Numbered from the stretch's first letter, positions 1 through 8,326 are shown. The stretch is DNA of 64,000 nucleotides from DASRHY01 sp035650275 (GCA_035650275.1 DASRHY010000339.1:1-64000); one strand, 5' to 3'. Made by a program: numbers and translations. The notes: generated from the letters alone by a model not told the origin.

Positions 1-691
1 CGGTGTCGAGGTGGTCGGCGGGATCGACCCGGCCGGGATGGACGGCGACCCCGTGCGGCACCTGGACGTCGTGTTCGGGCTGGCCGGCACCTATGGCGCG
101 ATGGTCGACATCCACCTGCACGACGGCGGCTCGCTCGGAACCTGGCAGCTCGGCCTGGTCTGCGAGCGCACCGTCGCTCTCGGCCTGCAGGGACGGGTCA
201 CGGTCAGCCACGCGTACGGGCTCGGCCAGGCCGCGCCGGCCGAGCAGGACCGGCTGGCGGCGCTGCTCGCCGAGGCGGGGGTGACGATCACCACCGCGGC
301 CGTGTACGACTTCCCGGTCGCGCCGGTGCGGCGGCTGCTCGCGGCCGGCGCGAACGTTGCCTGCGGCCACGACGGGATCCGCGACCTGTGGGGGCCGTAC
401 GGCACCGGCGACATGCTCGACCGGGCCATGCACCTCGCGTACCGCAGCACGTTCCGCCGCGACGACGACATCGAGCTCGCCCTGCACGCGGCGACCCGCG
501 GTGGCGCCAGGGCGCTCGGCCTGGTGTCATACGGACTGGTCGAAGGGGCAACCGCGGACTTGGTCGTGGTCCGGGCCGGTGGGCCGGCCGAGGCCGTGGT
601 CACCCGACCGGCCCGCGACCTGGTCGTGAAGGCCGGCCGGGTGGTGGCGCGCGACGGCGTCCTGGTCGAGCAGACGCAGGTACGGCCATGA
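1..691 (+). CDS. Cytosine deaminase-like amidohydrolase, 3' part (5' end outside window)
   Basis: Only the C-terminal ~229 residues are present; the reading frame is open to the left edge (first full codon at position 2). Metal-site motifs of the CodA-type amidohydrolase superfamily are visible: VDIHLHDGG (cf. the FHIHED-type motif of cytosine deaminase), a later SHAYG histidine, and GHDGIRDLWGP, which resembles the SDNIRDPW aspartate motif. The tail ends in a typical amidohydrolase beta-sandwich (LVEGATADLVVV). The family deaminates cytosine, creatinine or related heterocycles; the exact substrate cannot be read from this fragment. The stop overlaps the start of the GNAT gene as ATGA (688-691), so the two are probably translationally coupled. 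Confidence 0.8.
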   Translation, partial: GVEVVGGIDPAGMDGDPVRHLDVVFGLAGTYGAMVDIHLHDGGSLGTWQLGLVCERTVALGLQGRVTVSHAYGLGQAAPAEQDRLAALLAEAGVTITTAAVYDFPVAPVRRLLAAGANVACGHDGIRDLWGPYGTGDMLDRAMHLAYRSTFRRDDDIELALHAATRGGARALGLVSYGLVEGATADLVVVRAGGPAEAVVTRPARDLVVKAGRVVARDGVLVEQTQVRP

Positions 692-1263
692 GCGCCGCGC
701 CCACCCCGGTACCGGCGACCACAGCCGATCGTGATCGTGTGGTCGGCACCGTGGTGGCGGCGTTCGCCGACGACCCGGCCTTCCGGTTCTTCTTCCCGGA
801 CCGGTCGGCGTTCGACCGGCAGGCGGCGGCGTTCGCGGCGTACCTGTTCGACCTACGGGTCGACCACGGCACGGTCTGGGTGGTCGACGGCGGCGCCGCG
901 GTCGCGATGTGGGACTCGCCGGACGCCGGCGAGGGGTCGGCCTCGCCCGACCTGCCGGAGGACGCTATGGCCCGGCTCCGCGACTACGACCGGGCGGTGC
1001 ACTGGGCGCTGCCGGACACGCCGCACTGGTACCTGGGCGTGCTCGCCACCCATCCCGGCGCCGCCGGCCGCCGGTGGGGTCGTGCCGCGATGCAGGCCGG
1101 CCTCGCGGAGGCGGCCCGCGCCGGGCTGCCGTCGTACCTGGAGACCACCAACCCGGGCAACGTCGAGCTGTACCGCCGGGCCGGCTGGACCGTCACGCAC
1201 TCGCTGACCGCCCGGGACCTGCCGGTCTGGGTGATGAGCTACGACCCGCCGCGCACCTGGTGA
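688..1263 (+). CDS. GNAT family N-acetyltransferase
   Basis: A 191-residue protein with the GNAT fold order: an N-terminal helix pair, a central strand TPHWYLGVLATHP (residues ~112-124), then a motif-A-like acetyl-CoA loop GAAGRRWGRAAM, and the C-terminal motif LETTNPGNVELYRRAGW that is typical of this subgroup. It would transfer an acetyl group from acetyl-CoA to an unknown small amine. The ATG overlaps the stop of the upstream amidohydrolase (ATGA), so both are in one operon; the substrate may therefore be related to the amidohydrolase product, but that is inference. Its last ~70 bp are antisense to the tail of the truncated hemerythrin reading frame. Confidence 0.85.
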   Translation: MSAAPTPVPATTADRDRVVGTVVAAFADDPAFRFFFPDRSAFDRQAAAFAAYLFDLRVDHGTVWVVDGGAAVAMWDSPDAGEGSASPDLPEDAMARLRDYDRAVHWALPDTPHWYLGVLATHPGAAGRRWGRAAMQAGLAEAARAGLPSYLETTNPGNVELYRRAGWTVTHSLTARDLPVWVMSYDPPRTW

Positions 1264-1513
1264 ACATAGGCTTCCTTGTCCATCGTCTCCGCGCCAGCAG
1301 CACCGGCCAGAGCAGGTCGTCCTCGGTCTCGTGATGGTGCTGCAGCCCGGTGGCGATGTCGCGGCAGTGCCCGGCCAGTACGGCGGCGCGCCTGACGTTG
1401 CCGTCGGCAACATCGGCGACCAGGTCCGGCATCAGGCGGAACTCGCGGCGGAACGCCCGGTGCACGATCACCATGTCCTGTGTGTCGGGCTTCGTGCCGA
1501 TGGTGCTGCTCAT
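1193..1513 (-). pseudogene. Truncated hemerythrin (HHE) domain protein
   Basis: The frame starts at an ATG (1513) and for ~75 residues matches the beginning of actinobacterial hemerythrin-like proteins: DMVIVHRAFRREF, then HCRDIATGLQHHHETEDDLLWPVLLAR, giving the first His and the HHxxE iron ligands. After that (about position 1289) the sequence becomes Arg/Ser/Pro-rich and runs antisense through the 3' end of the GNAT gene. Full-length relatives, as I know them, are ~180-220 residues with a second half carrying further His/Glu ligands; that half is missing. A deletion or rearrangement probably removed it, so the di-iron site should be incomplete. A short expressed remnant cannot be excluded. 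Confidence 0.6.
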
Positions 1514-1537
1514 GTCGTCCTCCCCAGGGGAGCGTAC

Positions 1538-2512
1538 CTACTCGGTCGGCACCGGTTGTGCCGTCGGCGCCGCCACGGGTAGCCGGATCCGGCGGCGGAA
1601 CAGGCCCTGCGACACCGCGACTCCGGTGAGCACGACGAGCGCGCCGACCGGTTGGTACCAGGTCAGGTGCTCGTCCAGCACCAGCACGCCCACCACGATC
1701 GCGAACAGCGGGATCAGGTAGGTGACCATCGACGCCGTACTCGCCCCGACCAACCGGACGTTGCGCAGGTTGATCACGAACGCCAGCCCACTGCCGAGCG
1801 CGCCGAGCGCCAGCATGCTCGCGACCACCTCGAGCGACAGCTCCCACGGCACCGGCGGCGCGCCGCCCGCGAGCAGCGGCGCGACCAGGGCCAGCTCGGC
1901 GGTCGCGGCGATCAGAAAGCCCGCGGACAGCGCCAGGCCGGAGATCGGCGCACCGGCTACGAACTTCTTCTGGTACGGGATCGCGATGGCATAGCAGGCC
2001 GCCGCGGCGAAACACATCAGCTGCCCGGCCAGCCCGGCGCCGTCGGCCTGCCACGCGCCGAGCACCACCAGCATGCCGGCGAACCCGATCAGCACCCCGA
2101 GCGCGCGCTGCACGCTGAACCGCTCAGTGCGGAACACGAGCACCGCGATCGGCAGCACGACCAGTGGAGTGGTGCCGTTCCAGATCCCGGCCAGCAGCGA
2201 CGGGATCCGCTGCTCGCCGTACCCGAAGAGCGTGAACGGCAGGGCGGCGCCGACCGCGCCGAGCACCAGGAAGTGACCCCACAGCCGCCGCGACCGCGGC
2301 AGCGCCTCCCGCTTGATCGCGAGGACGACGACCAGGGTGAGCGCGCCGGTCGCGACCCGGCCGAGCGTCAGGTACGCCGGGTGCAGCTCGCGGACGCCGA
2401 CAGCGATGAACAGGAAGCTGCACCCCCAGATCGCGGCCAGTGCCACCATCCCGGGCAACCACGATCGAACCGAGGGCTTGTCAGCAGTCGTCAACAGAGT
2501 CACACCTGACAT
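1538..2512 (-). CDS. EamA/DMT family transporter
   Basis: A 324-residue integral membrane protein with about ten hydrophobic segments in two EamA repeats (roughly residues 20-150 and 160-300). The first repeat has the usual GCSFLFIAVGVRELHPAYL motif after helix 1; the second ends PLFAIVVGVLVLDEHLTWYQ, the typical conserved Glu motif near helix 9. Members are drug/metabolite exporters or uptake carriers at the inner membrane; the substrate is unknown. It is transcribed alone, starting at ATG 2512 and ending 25 bp from the hemerythrin remnant's start codon on the same strand. Confidence 0.9.
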   Translation of the reverse strand: MSGVTLLTTADKPSVRSWLPGMVALAAIWGCSFLFIAVGVRELHPAYLTLGRVATGALTLVVVLAIKREALPRSRRLWGHFLVLGAVGAALPFTLFGYGEQRIPSLLAGIWNGTTPLVVLPIAVLVFRTERFSVQRALGVLIGFAGMLVVLGAWQADGAGLAGQLMCFAAAACYAIAIPYQKKFVAGAPISGLALSAGFLIAATAELALVAPLLAGGAPPVPWELSLEVVASMLALGALGSGLAFVINLRNVRLVGASTASMVTYLIPLFAIVVGVLVLDEHLTWYQPVGALVVLTGVAVSQGLFRRRIRLPVAAPTAQPVPTE

Positions 2513-2592
2513 CCTCCACTACCCCACCGACAACAGGCACCCCTTTTCCATCGTTCGTCGGTCGCGCCGGGCCCGGACTGACGGACGATCGA

Positions 2593-3273
2593 TCAGGGGG
2601 CGGGGAGCGTTGCGGAGGGGGAGGTGGCGGTGAGGAGGATTGCGGGTGGAGTGGCCATCGTGTGTGTCAGCGTGGTGAGAAGGCGGGGGAGGTCGACCGG
2701 CGCGGAGGGGTGGAGGGCTTCGGCGACGATCAGCACGTTGCTTGTGGTATCGCGGACGGCGGACGCGCCGCTCTGGCGGTTGGTCCAGCGGCGGGCGTGG
2801 GCGCGGCCGGCGTCGTCGGCGAAGATCACCTCGCCTGGTTCCGGGTGCTCGGTGGTACCCGCGAACGTCAGGTAGCTCTCGTCGCCGGTCGCCGGCCGGA
2901 CCTCCAGGTCGCCCGCGATCTGGTCCAGGTCGAGGACGGCGACCGGGATGGCGTACGCGAGGGAGACCGCGTTGCAGAGGTCGATCACCGGGTGGATCCG
3001 CGGCAGTGCACCGTCCTTGCGGAAGCGCCGCAGCAGCGACTCCGCGGCGCACCGGTACTGGGTCGGCTTCAGACCCATCCGGGAGAAGGCGCGCCGCCAG
3101 GCCTGGATCTCCTCGAGCTCGGACTCGGTCCGGCCCGCGAGCCGCTCGGCCGCCACCGCGGTGAAGGGTTCGAGGTCGAACTCGGCGTCCTTACGGATCC
3201 CGGTCGCGTGCACCACGCCGGCGACCAGCTCGGGGTAGCCGGACCAGATCTCCGGAGCGTGCTGGAACCGCAT
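2593..3273 (-). CDS. B3/4 (tRNA-synthetase editing-like) domain protein
   Basis: A 226-residue protein resembling free-standing B3/B4 domains of the phenylalanyl-tRNA synthetase beta subunit: RKDAEFDLEPFTAVAAERLAG, AWRRAFSRMGLKPTQYRCAAESLLRRF, a conserved LPRIHPVIDLCNAVSLAYAIPVAVLDLDQI stretch, then GEVIFADDAGRAHARRWTNRQS. The last segment resembles the editing/amino-acid-binding face, and such proteins are thought to clear mischarged tRNA or free aminoacyl compounds; no function is proven for this clade. The ATG overlaps the lysE-family stop (TGATG at 3271-3275), which indicates an operon with the amino-acid exporter downstream of the MocR divergon. Confidence 0.8.
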   Translation of the reverse strand: MRFQHAPEIWSGYPELVAGVVHATGIRKDAEFDLEPFTAVAAERLAGRTESELEEIQAWRRAFSRMGLKPTQYRCAAESLLRRFRKDGALPRIHPVIDLCNAVSLAYAIPVAVLDLDQIAGDLEVRPATGDESYLTFAGTTEHPEPGEVIFADDAGRAHARRWTNRQSGASAVRDTTSNVLIVAEALHPSAPVDLPRLLTTLTHTMATPPAILLTATSPSATLPAP

Positions 3274-3875
3274 CACTGGTCCGCCGCCGCGAGCCGGGCG
3301 CCGAGCGCGACGAACGAGGCGGCGAACGACCGCCGCATCCAGGTGATCACCCGTGGCCGGGTGATCACGTGCTCGCGGACGGCCGCGGCGCAGACGCCGT
3401 ACCCGGCGAACACCACGAACGTGAGCAGCATGAACACGGCGCTGAGCTGCAGCATGGGCAGCGGTGCGGCGGTGTCGACGAACTGTGGCAGGAACGCCAC
3501 GAAGAAGATGGTGAGCTTCGGGTTCAGCAGGTTCACCAGCACCGCGGACACGATCACCGAGCGGGCGGTGCGGGGCGCTTCGCCGACCGGGACCGTGATC
3601 GCGTCCCGGTCGCGCAGCGTTGCCCACGCCATGTACAGAAGGTAGGCGACGCCGGCGTACTTGAGTACCTGGAACGCGACCGCGCTGGTGTGCATCAGCG
3701 CTGCCAGTCCGGTGACGGTCGCCGCGATGTGCGGGACGATGCCGAGCGTGCAGCCGAACGCGGCGACCAGGCTCGCCCGGCGACCGTGGGACAGCCCGGC
3801 GGACAGCGTGTAGATGACGCCGGTGCCAGGGGTGGCGACGACGGCGAGCGTGGTGGCCAGGAACGCGATGCTCAT
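3273..3875 (-). CDS. LysE/RhtB family amino acid exporter
   Basis: A 200-residue membrane protein with ~6 hydrophobic segments and the LysE signature near the N-terminus (ATPGTGVIYTLSAGLSHGRRASLVAAFG, residues ~14-42), followed by LVNLLNPKLTIFFVAFLPQFVD (residues ~113-134), the NPK motif of the family. It exports amino acids or derivatives across the inner membrane. It is divergent from a MocR regulator 28 bp away and overlaps the downstream B3/4 gene by one base. LysE-type exporters next to MocR regulators are a common actinobacterial arrangement, so regulation by the MocR protein is likely. Confidence 0.9.
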   Translation of the reverse strand: MSIAFLATTLAVVATPGTGVIYTLSAGLSHGRRASLVAAFGCTLGIVPHIAATVTGLAALMHTSAVAFQVLKYAGVAYLLYMAWATLRDRDAITVPVGEAPRTARSVIVSAVLVNLLNPKLTIFFVAFLPQFVDTAAPLPMLQLSAVFMLLTFVVFAGYGVCAAAVREHVITRPRVITWMRRSFAASFVALGARLAAADQ

Positions 3876-3897
3876 GGATCCACTCTGGGGTCACAAT

Positions 3898-3946
3898 GGT
3901 CCGGTGAGAAGGTCCATACCGGACGCCGGCAGCAGGTCCATATCGG
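3898..3946 (+). promoter_or_regulatory. Candidate MocR operator repeats in the lysE/MocR divergon
   Basis: GGTCC occurs at 3898-3902, and two near-identical 12-mers, GGTCCATACCGG (3911-3922) and GGTCCATATCGG (3935-3946), follow 24 bp apart in direct orientation. MocR/PdxR-type regulators typically bind direct repeats in divergent intergenic regions. Two copies fall just inside the predicted coding start (GTG 3904), so either the operator overlaps the start of the mRNA or the true start lies further downstream. Confidence 0.45.
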
Positions 3947-5400
3947 CAGGATCGGACTTCCTGCAGCTGGACATCGACGACGCCCCGGTCCGCGGCCGGT
4001 CCGCCTGGCTCGCCGGGCAGCTCCGGCTGGCGATCGCCGACGGGCGGCTGCCGGTGGGGAGCAGACTGCCCGCGACCCGGGTACTCGCCGCGGAGCTGCG
4101 GGTGTCGCGGGGCGTGGTGACCGAGGCGTACCAGCGGCTGGTCGAGGACGGCCACCTCGCGGGTCGTGGTCGCGCCGGCACCACCGTCGTCGCCGCGCCG
4201 GCCGCGACACCGCCCGCGACACCGCCCGCGAGTCACGGGCCGTTGCCCGCGGCAACCAGCGTGTTCGGCGACCCGGCGGACCTGGCCGTCTTCGACAACG
4301 TCCGCGCGGCACCGGCCCGGATCGACCTGTCGCCCGGCGTGCCCGACCTTGCCGCGTTCCCGCGCTCGGCCTGGCTGCGCGCCGAGCGCGCCGTACTGGA
4401 CCGGCTGGCGCCTGCGGACTTCGGGTACGGCGACCCGCGCGGCACACCCGCGCTGCGCGGCGCGGTGTCGCACTGGCTGGCCCGCAACCGCGGGATCCGG
4501 GTGCACCCGGCCGAGGTGGTCGTGGTGGCGGGTGTCTCGCAGGCACTCGGGCTGCTGGCCCAGGTACTGCGGGCGGACGGCATCGACGCGGTCGCGGTGG
4601 AGGACCCGGGCTCGCTCGGCGTCCGCCAGCACCTGCGGAACCACGCACTGCGCACGCCGCCGGTGCCGGTCGACGAGGGCGGGCTGTGCGTCGACGAGCT
4701 GTACGACGCCGACGCCCGGGCGGTGATGCTGACCCCGGCACACCAGTTCCCGACCGGAGTCGTGCTGGACGGCGACCGGCGGCGCCGGCTGATGCGCTGG
4801 GCCTCCGAGGGCGGGCTGGTGATCGAGGACGACTACGACGCCGAGCACCGGTACGACCGGCCGCCGGTCCCCGCGCTGCGGTCGGTGCTGCCGGAACAGG
4901 TCTGCTACACCGGCAGCGTCTCGAAGCTGCTCGCGCCGGCGCTGCGGGTCGGCTGGGTGCTGGTGCCGTCGCGGTACGCCGGCGCGATGGTCGCGGCGAA
5001 ACGGAACGCCGACCTCGGCAACGCCGCGCTGCCGCAGCTGGTGCTGGCCGAGCTGATGGGGTCCGGTGAGCTTGAGCGGCACCTGCGCTTCCTGCGTCGC
5101 CGGCACGTCCGCCGCCGCGACGCGATGATCCGGGCGATCCGGACAAGGTTGCCCGAGGCAACGGTGCACGGCGCCGCCGCGGGCCTGCACCTGATGGTGA
5201 CGTTCGACCGGGACCTGGACGACACCCAGCTCGCGACCGCGGCGCTGGCCGTCGGGGTCAAGGTGCAGCCGCTGTCCTGGCACAGCCAGCGCGGCTACCG
5301 GCCGGGACTGGTGCTCGGGTACGCCGCGAACCCGCCGGCCGTGATCGAGGACGGCATCGCGGCCCTGAGTGACGTACTGGGCGACTTCGCCACCGACTAG
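3904..5400 (+). CDS. MocR/PdxR-type PLP-dependent transcriptional regulator
   Basis: A 498-residue fusion: a GntR winged helix-turn-helix (~residues 30-95; GRLPVGSRLPATRVLAAELRVSRGVVTEAYQRLVEDG), a proline/threonine linker (~100-115), and a fold-type I aminotransferase domain (~130-498) with the VIEDDYDAEHRYDRPP aspartate motif and the Schiff-base lysine in SVSKLLAPALRVGW. Such proteins sense PLP or an amino-acid external aldimine and control a divergent gene, here the lysE-type exporter. I chose GTG 3904 because it is the first in-frame start before the conserved domain; no good ribosome site precedes it, consistent with a leaderless message. The end overlaps the WS/DGAT stop on the other strand. 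Confidence 0.88.
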   Translation: MRRSIPDAGSRSISAGSDFLQLDIDDAPVRGRSAWLAGQLRLAIADGRLPVGSRLPATRVLAAELRVSRGVVTEAYQRLVEDGHLAGRGRAGTTVVAAPAATPPATPPASHGPLPAATSVFGDPADLAVFDNVRAAPARIDLSPGVPDLAAFPRSAWLRAERAVLDRLAPADFGYGDPRGTPALRGAVSHWLARNRGIRVHPAEVVVVAGVSQALGLLAQVLRADGIDAVAVEDPGSLGVRQHLRNHALRTPPVPVDEGGLCVDELYDADARAVMLTPAHQFPTGVVLDGDRRRRLMRWASEGGLVIEDDYDAEHRYDRPPVPALRSVLPEQVCYTGSVSKLLAPALRVGWVLVPSRYAGAMVAAKRNADLGNAALPQLVLAELMGSGELERHLRFLRRRHVRRRDAMIRAIRTRLPEATVHGAAAGLHLMVTFDRDLDDTQLATAALAVGVKVQPLSWHSQRGYRPGLVLGYAANPPAVIEDGIAALSDVLGDFATD

Positions 5401-6824
5401 AGCGACGACAGCGCGTCGAGCTCGGTGCGCAGGTACCCGGCGAGCCGGTCCAGGTCCGGCACCAGCTCGCGGCACGCGACCAGGCCGAAGTACATCGTGC
5501 CGCGGTAGCTCATCACGGTGATGTTCAGCCCGTTGCCGTCGAAGATCGCCGACACGGGGTAGTACGCGAGCAGCTCCGCGCCGGCCAGGTACAGCGGCAC
5601 GTCCGGCCCGGGCACGTTCGAGATGATCAGGTTGTACGGCGAGGCGCGCTCGAACAGCCGAAGCCGGGCGGACAGTCGCCAGGCCTGGTTCGCCAGGACC
5701 GGCATCGCGAACTGGGTGACGTCGGCGAGCAGCCGGGCCGGGATCGCGTCGTGCTGCTCCTTGGCCGCGGCCATCCCGTGGTGTGCGGCAGCGAGACGTT
5801 CGGCCGGATCCGCGACCTGGGTCGGCAACGCCGCCAGCATCATCGAGACCTGGTTGCCCATTGTCCCGCGCTGGTCCTCGGTCCGGATCGACACCGGTAC
5901 GGCGGCGACCAGCGGTGCCTCCGGCAGTGCGCCCTGGTCCAGCAGCCAGCGCCGCACCGCACCCGCGCACAGCGCCATCACCACGTCGTTCACGGTCAGG
6001 CCGGTCGCGCGCCGTACCGCCTTGACCTCGGCGAGCGGAAGCTCTGCGAAGGCCCAGCGGCGGTGCGGGGTGACCGGCCCGTTGAACGGCGTCCGCGGTG
6101 CGCGTAGCCGGGCGCCGGGCAGCAGCGGGTTGCGCGGTTCGCCGAACAGCAGCTGTGCAACCGGTCGTGGCAGCAGACTGCGGAACGCCACGGCCGTACC
6201 GGGTGCGGACCACGCGACCCGGCCGGCGACCCGCAGCGCGTGTGCGGGCTGGCGGAGCGCGGACAGCACGCTGCGGCCGAGCAGGTCCAACGCGCTCGGC
6301 GGCCGCTCCCCGGTGAACGGTTCGGTCGCCGGGACCGTCCGGCCCTCCGGGGTGAGGTCGAGCAGAGTGCTCAGGATGTCGCCGCCGGAGACGCCGTCGA
6401 CCGCCGCATGGTGGATCTTGTTGTAGATCGCGACGTGTCCGTCCGGCAGCCCGGAGATCAGGTACAGCTCCCACAGCGGCCGGGTCCGGTCCAGCGGGCG
6501 GGCGTGCAGCCGCGCGACCTGGTCGGCGAGCTGCCGGTCCGAGCCGGGCTTCGGCAGCGCCAGCTCACGGACGTGGAACTCGATGTCGAAGTCCGGGTCG
6601 TCGATCCACCAGGCCTGGTCCAGCCCGAGCGGTACCTCGGCCAGCCGGCGCCGGAACAGCGGCACCAGCGGCAGCCGTTCCTCGATCGCCCTGATGAGGT
6701 AGTCGAGCGTGACCTCCTCCGGGGCCGTCTTCGGGTCCAGCACGCAGACACTGCCGACGTGCCCGAACACCGCGTGCGTCTCCATCGCGAGGAACGCGCC
6801 GTCGAGTCCGGTGAGCTGCTTCAT
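5397..6824 (-). CDS. Wax ester synthase/diacylglycerol acyltransferase (WS/DGAT)
   Basis: A 475-residue protein beginning MKQLTGLDGAFLAMET, the canonical N-terminus of bacterial WS/DGAT enzymes. The catalytic motif HHAAVDG is at residues 138-144, and the conserved PLWELYLI and NLIISNVPGPDVPLYLAG segments are present. It transfers acyl groups from acyl-CoA to diacylglycerol or a fatty alcohol at the membrane surface, making storage lipid. The ATG overlaps the stop of the alpha/beta hydrolase (ATGA, 6821-6824), and the operon is headed by a TetR gene with a palindromic operator, so expression should respond to that repressor's ligand, plausibly an acyl-CoA or lipid. Confidence 0.93.
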   Translation of the reverse strand: MKQLTGLDGAFLAMETHAVFGHVGSVCVLDPKTAPEEVTLDYLIRAIEERLPLVPLFRRRLAEVPLGLDQAWWIDDPDFDIEFHVRELALPKPGSDRQLADQVARLHARPLDRTRPLWELYLISGLPDGHVAIYNKIHHAAVDGVSGGDILSTLLDLTPEGRTVPATEPFTGERPPSALDLLGRSVLSALRQPAHALRVAGRVAWSAPGTAVAFRSLLPRPVAQLLFGEPRNPLLPGARLRAPRTPFNGPVTPHRRWAFAELPLAEVKAVRRATGLTVNDVVMALCAGAVRRWLLDQGALPEAPLVAAVPVSIRTEDQRGTMGNQVSMMLAALPTQVADPAERLAAAHHGMAAAKEQHDAIPARLLADVTQFAMPVLANQAWRLSARLRLFERASPYNLIISNVPGPDVPLYLAGAELLAYYPVSAIFDGNGLNITVMSYRGTMYFGLVACRELVPDLDRLAGYLRTELDALSSL

Positions 6825-7723
6825 CGTGTCTCCCACTCGGTGGCGAGCCAGTCGAGGATGTGGCCAGCGGTCCAGTCCGGCACCTCGAGCTGCGGCACGT
6901 GGCCGACGCCGTGCGCGACCTCGAACCGCCAGGCCGGGTTCGCTCTCGCGACGGCCCGTGCGGCCGCCAGCGGGACGAGCCGGTCCCGGTCGCCGTGCAG
7001 CAGCAGCACTGGACCGCGGTACGAGTTGAGCCGCTGCAGGTGCCGGCCGCGGCGGGCCAGCACCCACATCAGCGACCGGGCCGCGTCCACCAGTGCCGCG
7101 TCCGCGTCGGTGTACCCGTAGCGGGTCCGGGCCATGGCCAGGTGCTGCCGCACCACCTCTGGCGGAATCCGGCCGGGGTCCACACAGCACAGCCGGAGCA
7201 CGTCCATCGCGGCCTGCTCGGGACCACCGCGCTTGCGTGCACGCAGCGCGGCCCGGCCCAGCGGCGGAATCGCGTACGCCGCGAACATCGCGGACACCAC
7301 CGGATCCGGCCGGCTGCCGAGCACCACCGGCAGCGCCGGGTCGATCAGGACCGCACCGGAAACGGTCTCCGGGTGAGTGCCGAACTGCAGCGAGGTGATC
7401 AGCCCGCCCATCGAGTTGCCGACCAGGATCGCGGGCTTTCCCACCACCTCGGTCAGGAACCGGTGCAGCAGCCGCCTGTTCGCTGTGACGCTCGCCGACC
7501 GGCCGAGCAGCCGGGTCCGGCCGAACCCGGCCAGGTCGACCGCCAGCACCCGCGCCGTACCGGTGAGCCTCGGGGCGAGCGCGGCCCAGTTCACCAGCGA
7601 GCCGCCGAGGCCGTGCACGCAGACGATCAGCGGTCCGCCGGCGGGCCCGCCGTGGTCGACGTAGTGCACCGGGCCGTTCAGGTCGGCCCAGCGCGAGTCC
7701 GGTGCGGTGTAGCTGACGGTCAT
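6821..7723 (-). CDS. Alpha/beta hydrolase of the lipid operon
   Basis: A 300-residue alpha/beta hydrolase. Visible elements: oxyanion loop VCVHGLGGSLVNW (~residues 34-46), nucleophile elbow VGNSMGG (Ser catalytic), late acid LLLHGDRDRLVP and catalytic His in HGVGHVPQLEVPDW. No signal peptide is visible, so it should be cytosolic. It lies between the TetR gene (1-nt gap) and WS/DGAT (4-nt overlap), so it is probably a lipase or esterase that acts on acylglycerols or wax esters made or used with the acyltransferase. The substrate is inferred from context only. Confidence 0.9.
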   Translation of the reverse strand: MTVSYTAPDSRWADLNGPVHYVDHGGPAGGPLIVCVHGLGGSLVNWAALAPRLTGTARVLAVDLAGFGRTRLLGRSASVTANRRLLHRFLTEVVGKPAILVGNSMGGLITSLQFGTHPETVSGAVLIDPALPVVLGSRPDPVVSAMFAAYAIPPLGRAALRARKRGGPEQAAMDVLRLCCVDPGRIPPEVVRQHLAMARTRYGYTDADAALVDAARSLMWVLARRGRHLQRLNSYRGPVLLLHGDRDRLVPLAAARAVARANPAWRFEVAHGVGHVPQLEVPDWTAGHILDWLATEWETR

Positions 7724-7724
7724 C

Positions 7725-8285
7725 TCAGGCCCCGTCGGACAGCAGCCGGCGGATGATCAGCGCGGCGGTGTCGATGTCCGGCCGCTGCCCGGTGAGCACG
7801 TCGGCGTAGCAGAACGACTCGGCGACCCGTACCACGGCGTACGCGAGCGCCTCCGGGTCGATCCCGCGCGGCGGCCGGAGCTCATCGGTGACCAGCTCCC
7901 GCACCGCGGTGACGATCCGGTCCTGCACGCCGCCGGCGCGGGAGGTGAGGACGCGCAGCGCGCTCTCCGGGTCGCGATCGAGGAAGGCCTGCAGTGCCGG
8001 GGCGGTGACGATCTCGTGCATCACGCCGTGCAGGGTCGCGACCACCCGGTCGACGCCGCGGCCGGACGCCGTACGCCTCGACCGCTCGAGCGACTCCGCG
8101 GCCAGCTGCCACAGCACCTCGGCGAGCACCTGGTCGCGGCTCCCGGCCCGGCGGTACAGCGTCGCCCGGCCGACACCCGCTTCGGTCGCGAGCGCCCGCA
8201 TGTCGATCCACCCGTCCCGCAGGAACGCGGTCCGGGCGGCCTCGAGCACCGGATCATCGGGTACGACGCTGGGTGCGGAGGTCAT
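7725..8285 (-). CDS. TetR family regulator (operon repressor)
   Basis: A 186-residue TetR protein: the N-terminal HTH lies in DPVLEAARTAFLRDGWIDMRALATEAGVGRATLYRRAGSRDQVLAEVL (residues ~10-57), followed by an all-helical ligand domain. The HTH opening is slightly short compared with many TetR proteins. Start ATG 8285 is used; an in-frame ATG at 8294 would add three residues. Both starts lie inside the left arm of a perfect inverted repeat, so the protein almost certainly represses itself and, with a 1-nt gap to the hydrolase, the whole hydrolase-WS/DGAT operon. Confidence 0.9.
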   Translation of the reverse strand: MTSAPSVVPDDPVLEAARTAFLRDGWIDMRALATEAGVGRATLYRRAGSRDQVLAEVLWQLAAESLERSRRTASGRGVDRVVATLHGVMHEIVTAPALQAFLDRDPESALRVLTSRAGGVQDRIVTAVRELVTDELRPPRGIDPEALAYAVVRVAESFCYADVLTGQRPDIDTAALIIRRLLSDGA

Positions 8286-8314
8286 GAGACACATGGTCGC
8301 ATGTGTCTCATGAC
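8281..8314. promoter_or_regulatory. Perfect 14+14 bp palindromic TetR operator
   Basis: The arms GTCATGAGACACAT (8281-8294) and ATGTGTCTCATGAC (8301-8314) are exact reverse complements around a 6-bp spacer. The element covers the TetR start codon. Length, symmetry and position fit a TetR operator used for autoregulation. Confidence 0.85.
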
Positions 8315-8326
8315 AACGCCAAGCGG

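Noticed and set aside
3872..5161. Long Arg/Ala/Pro-rich minus-strand frame opposite the MocR gene
   Set aside because: Pure shadow composition, no domain, while the opposite strand encodes a clear GntR-aminotransferase protein.
2593..6474. Very long minus-strand frame spanning several genes
   Set aside because: It runs through the lysE, MocR and WS/DGAT regions in a shadow frame (Arg/Pro/Gly-rich); only its 3' end (2593-3273) has a real protein family. GC-rich third positions keep antisense frames open.
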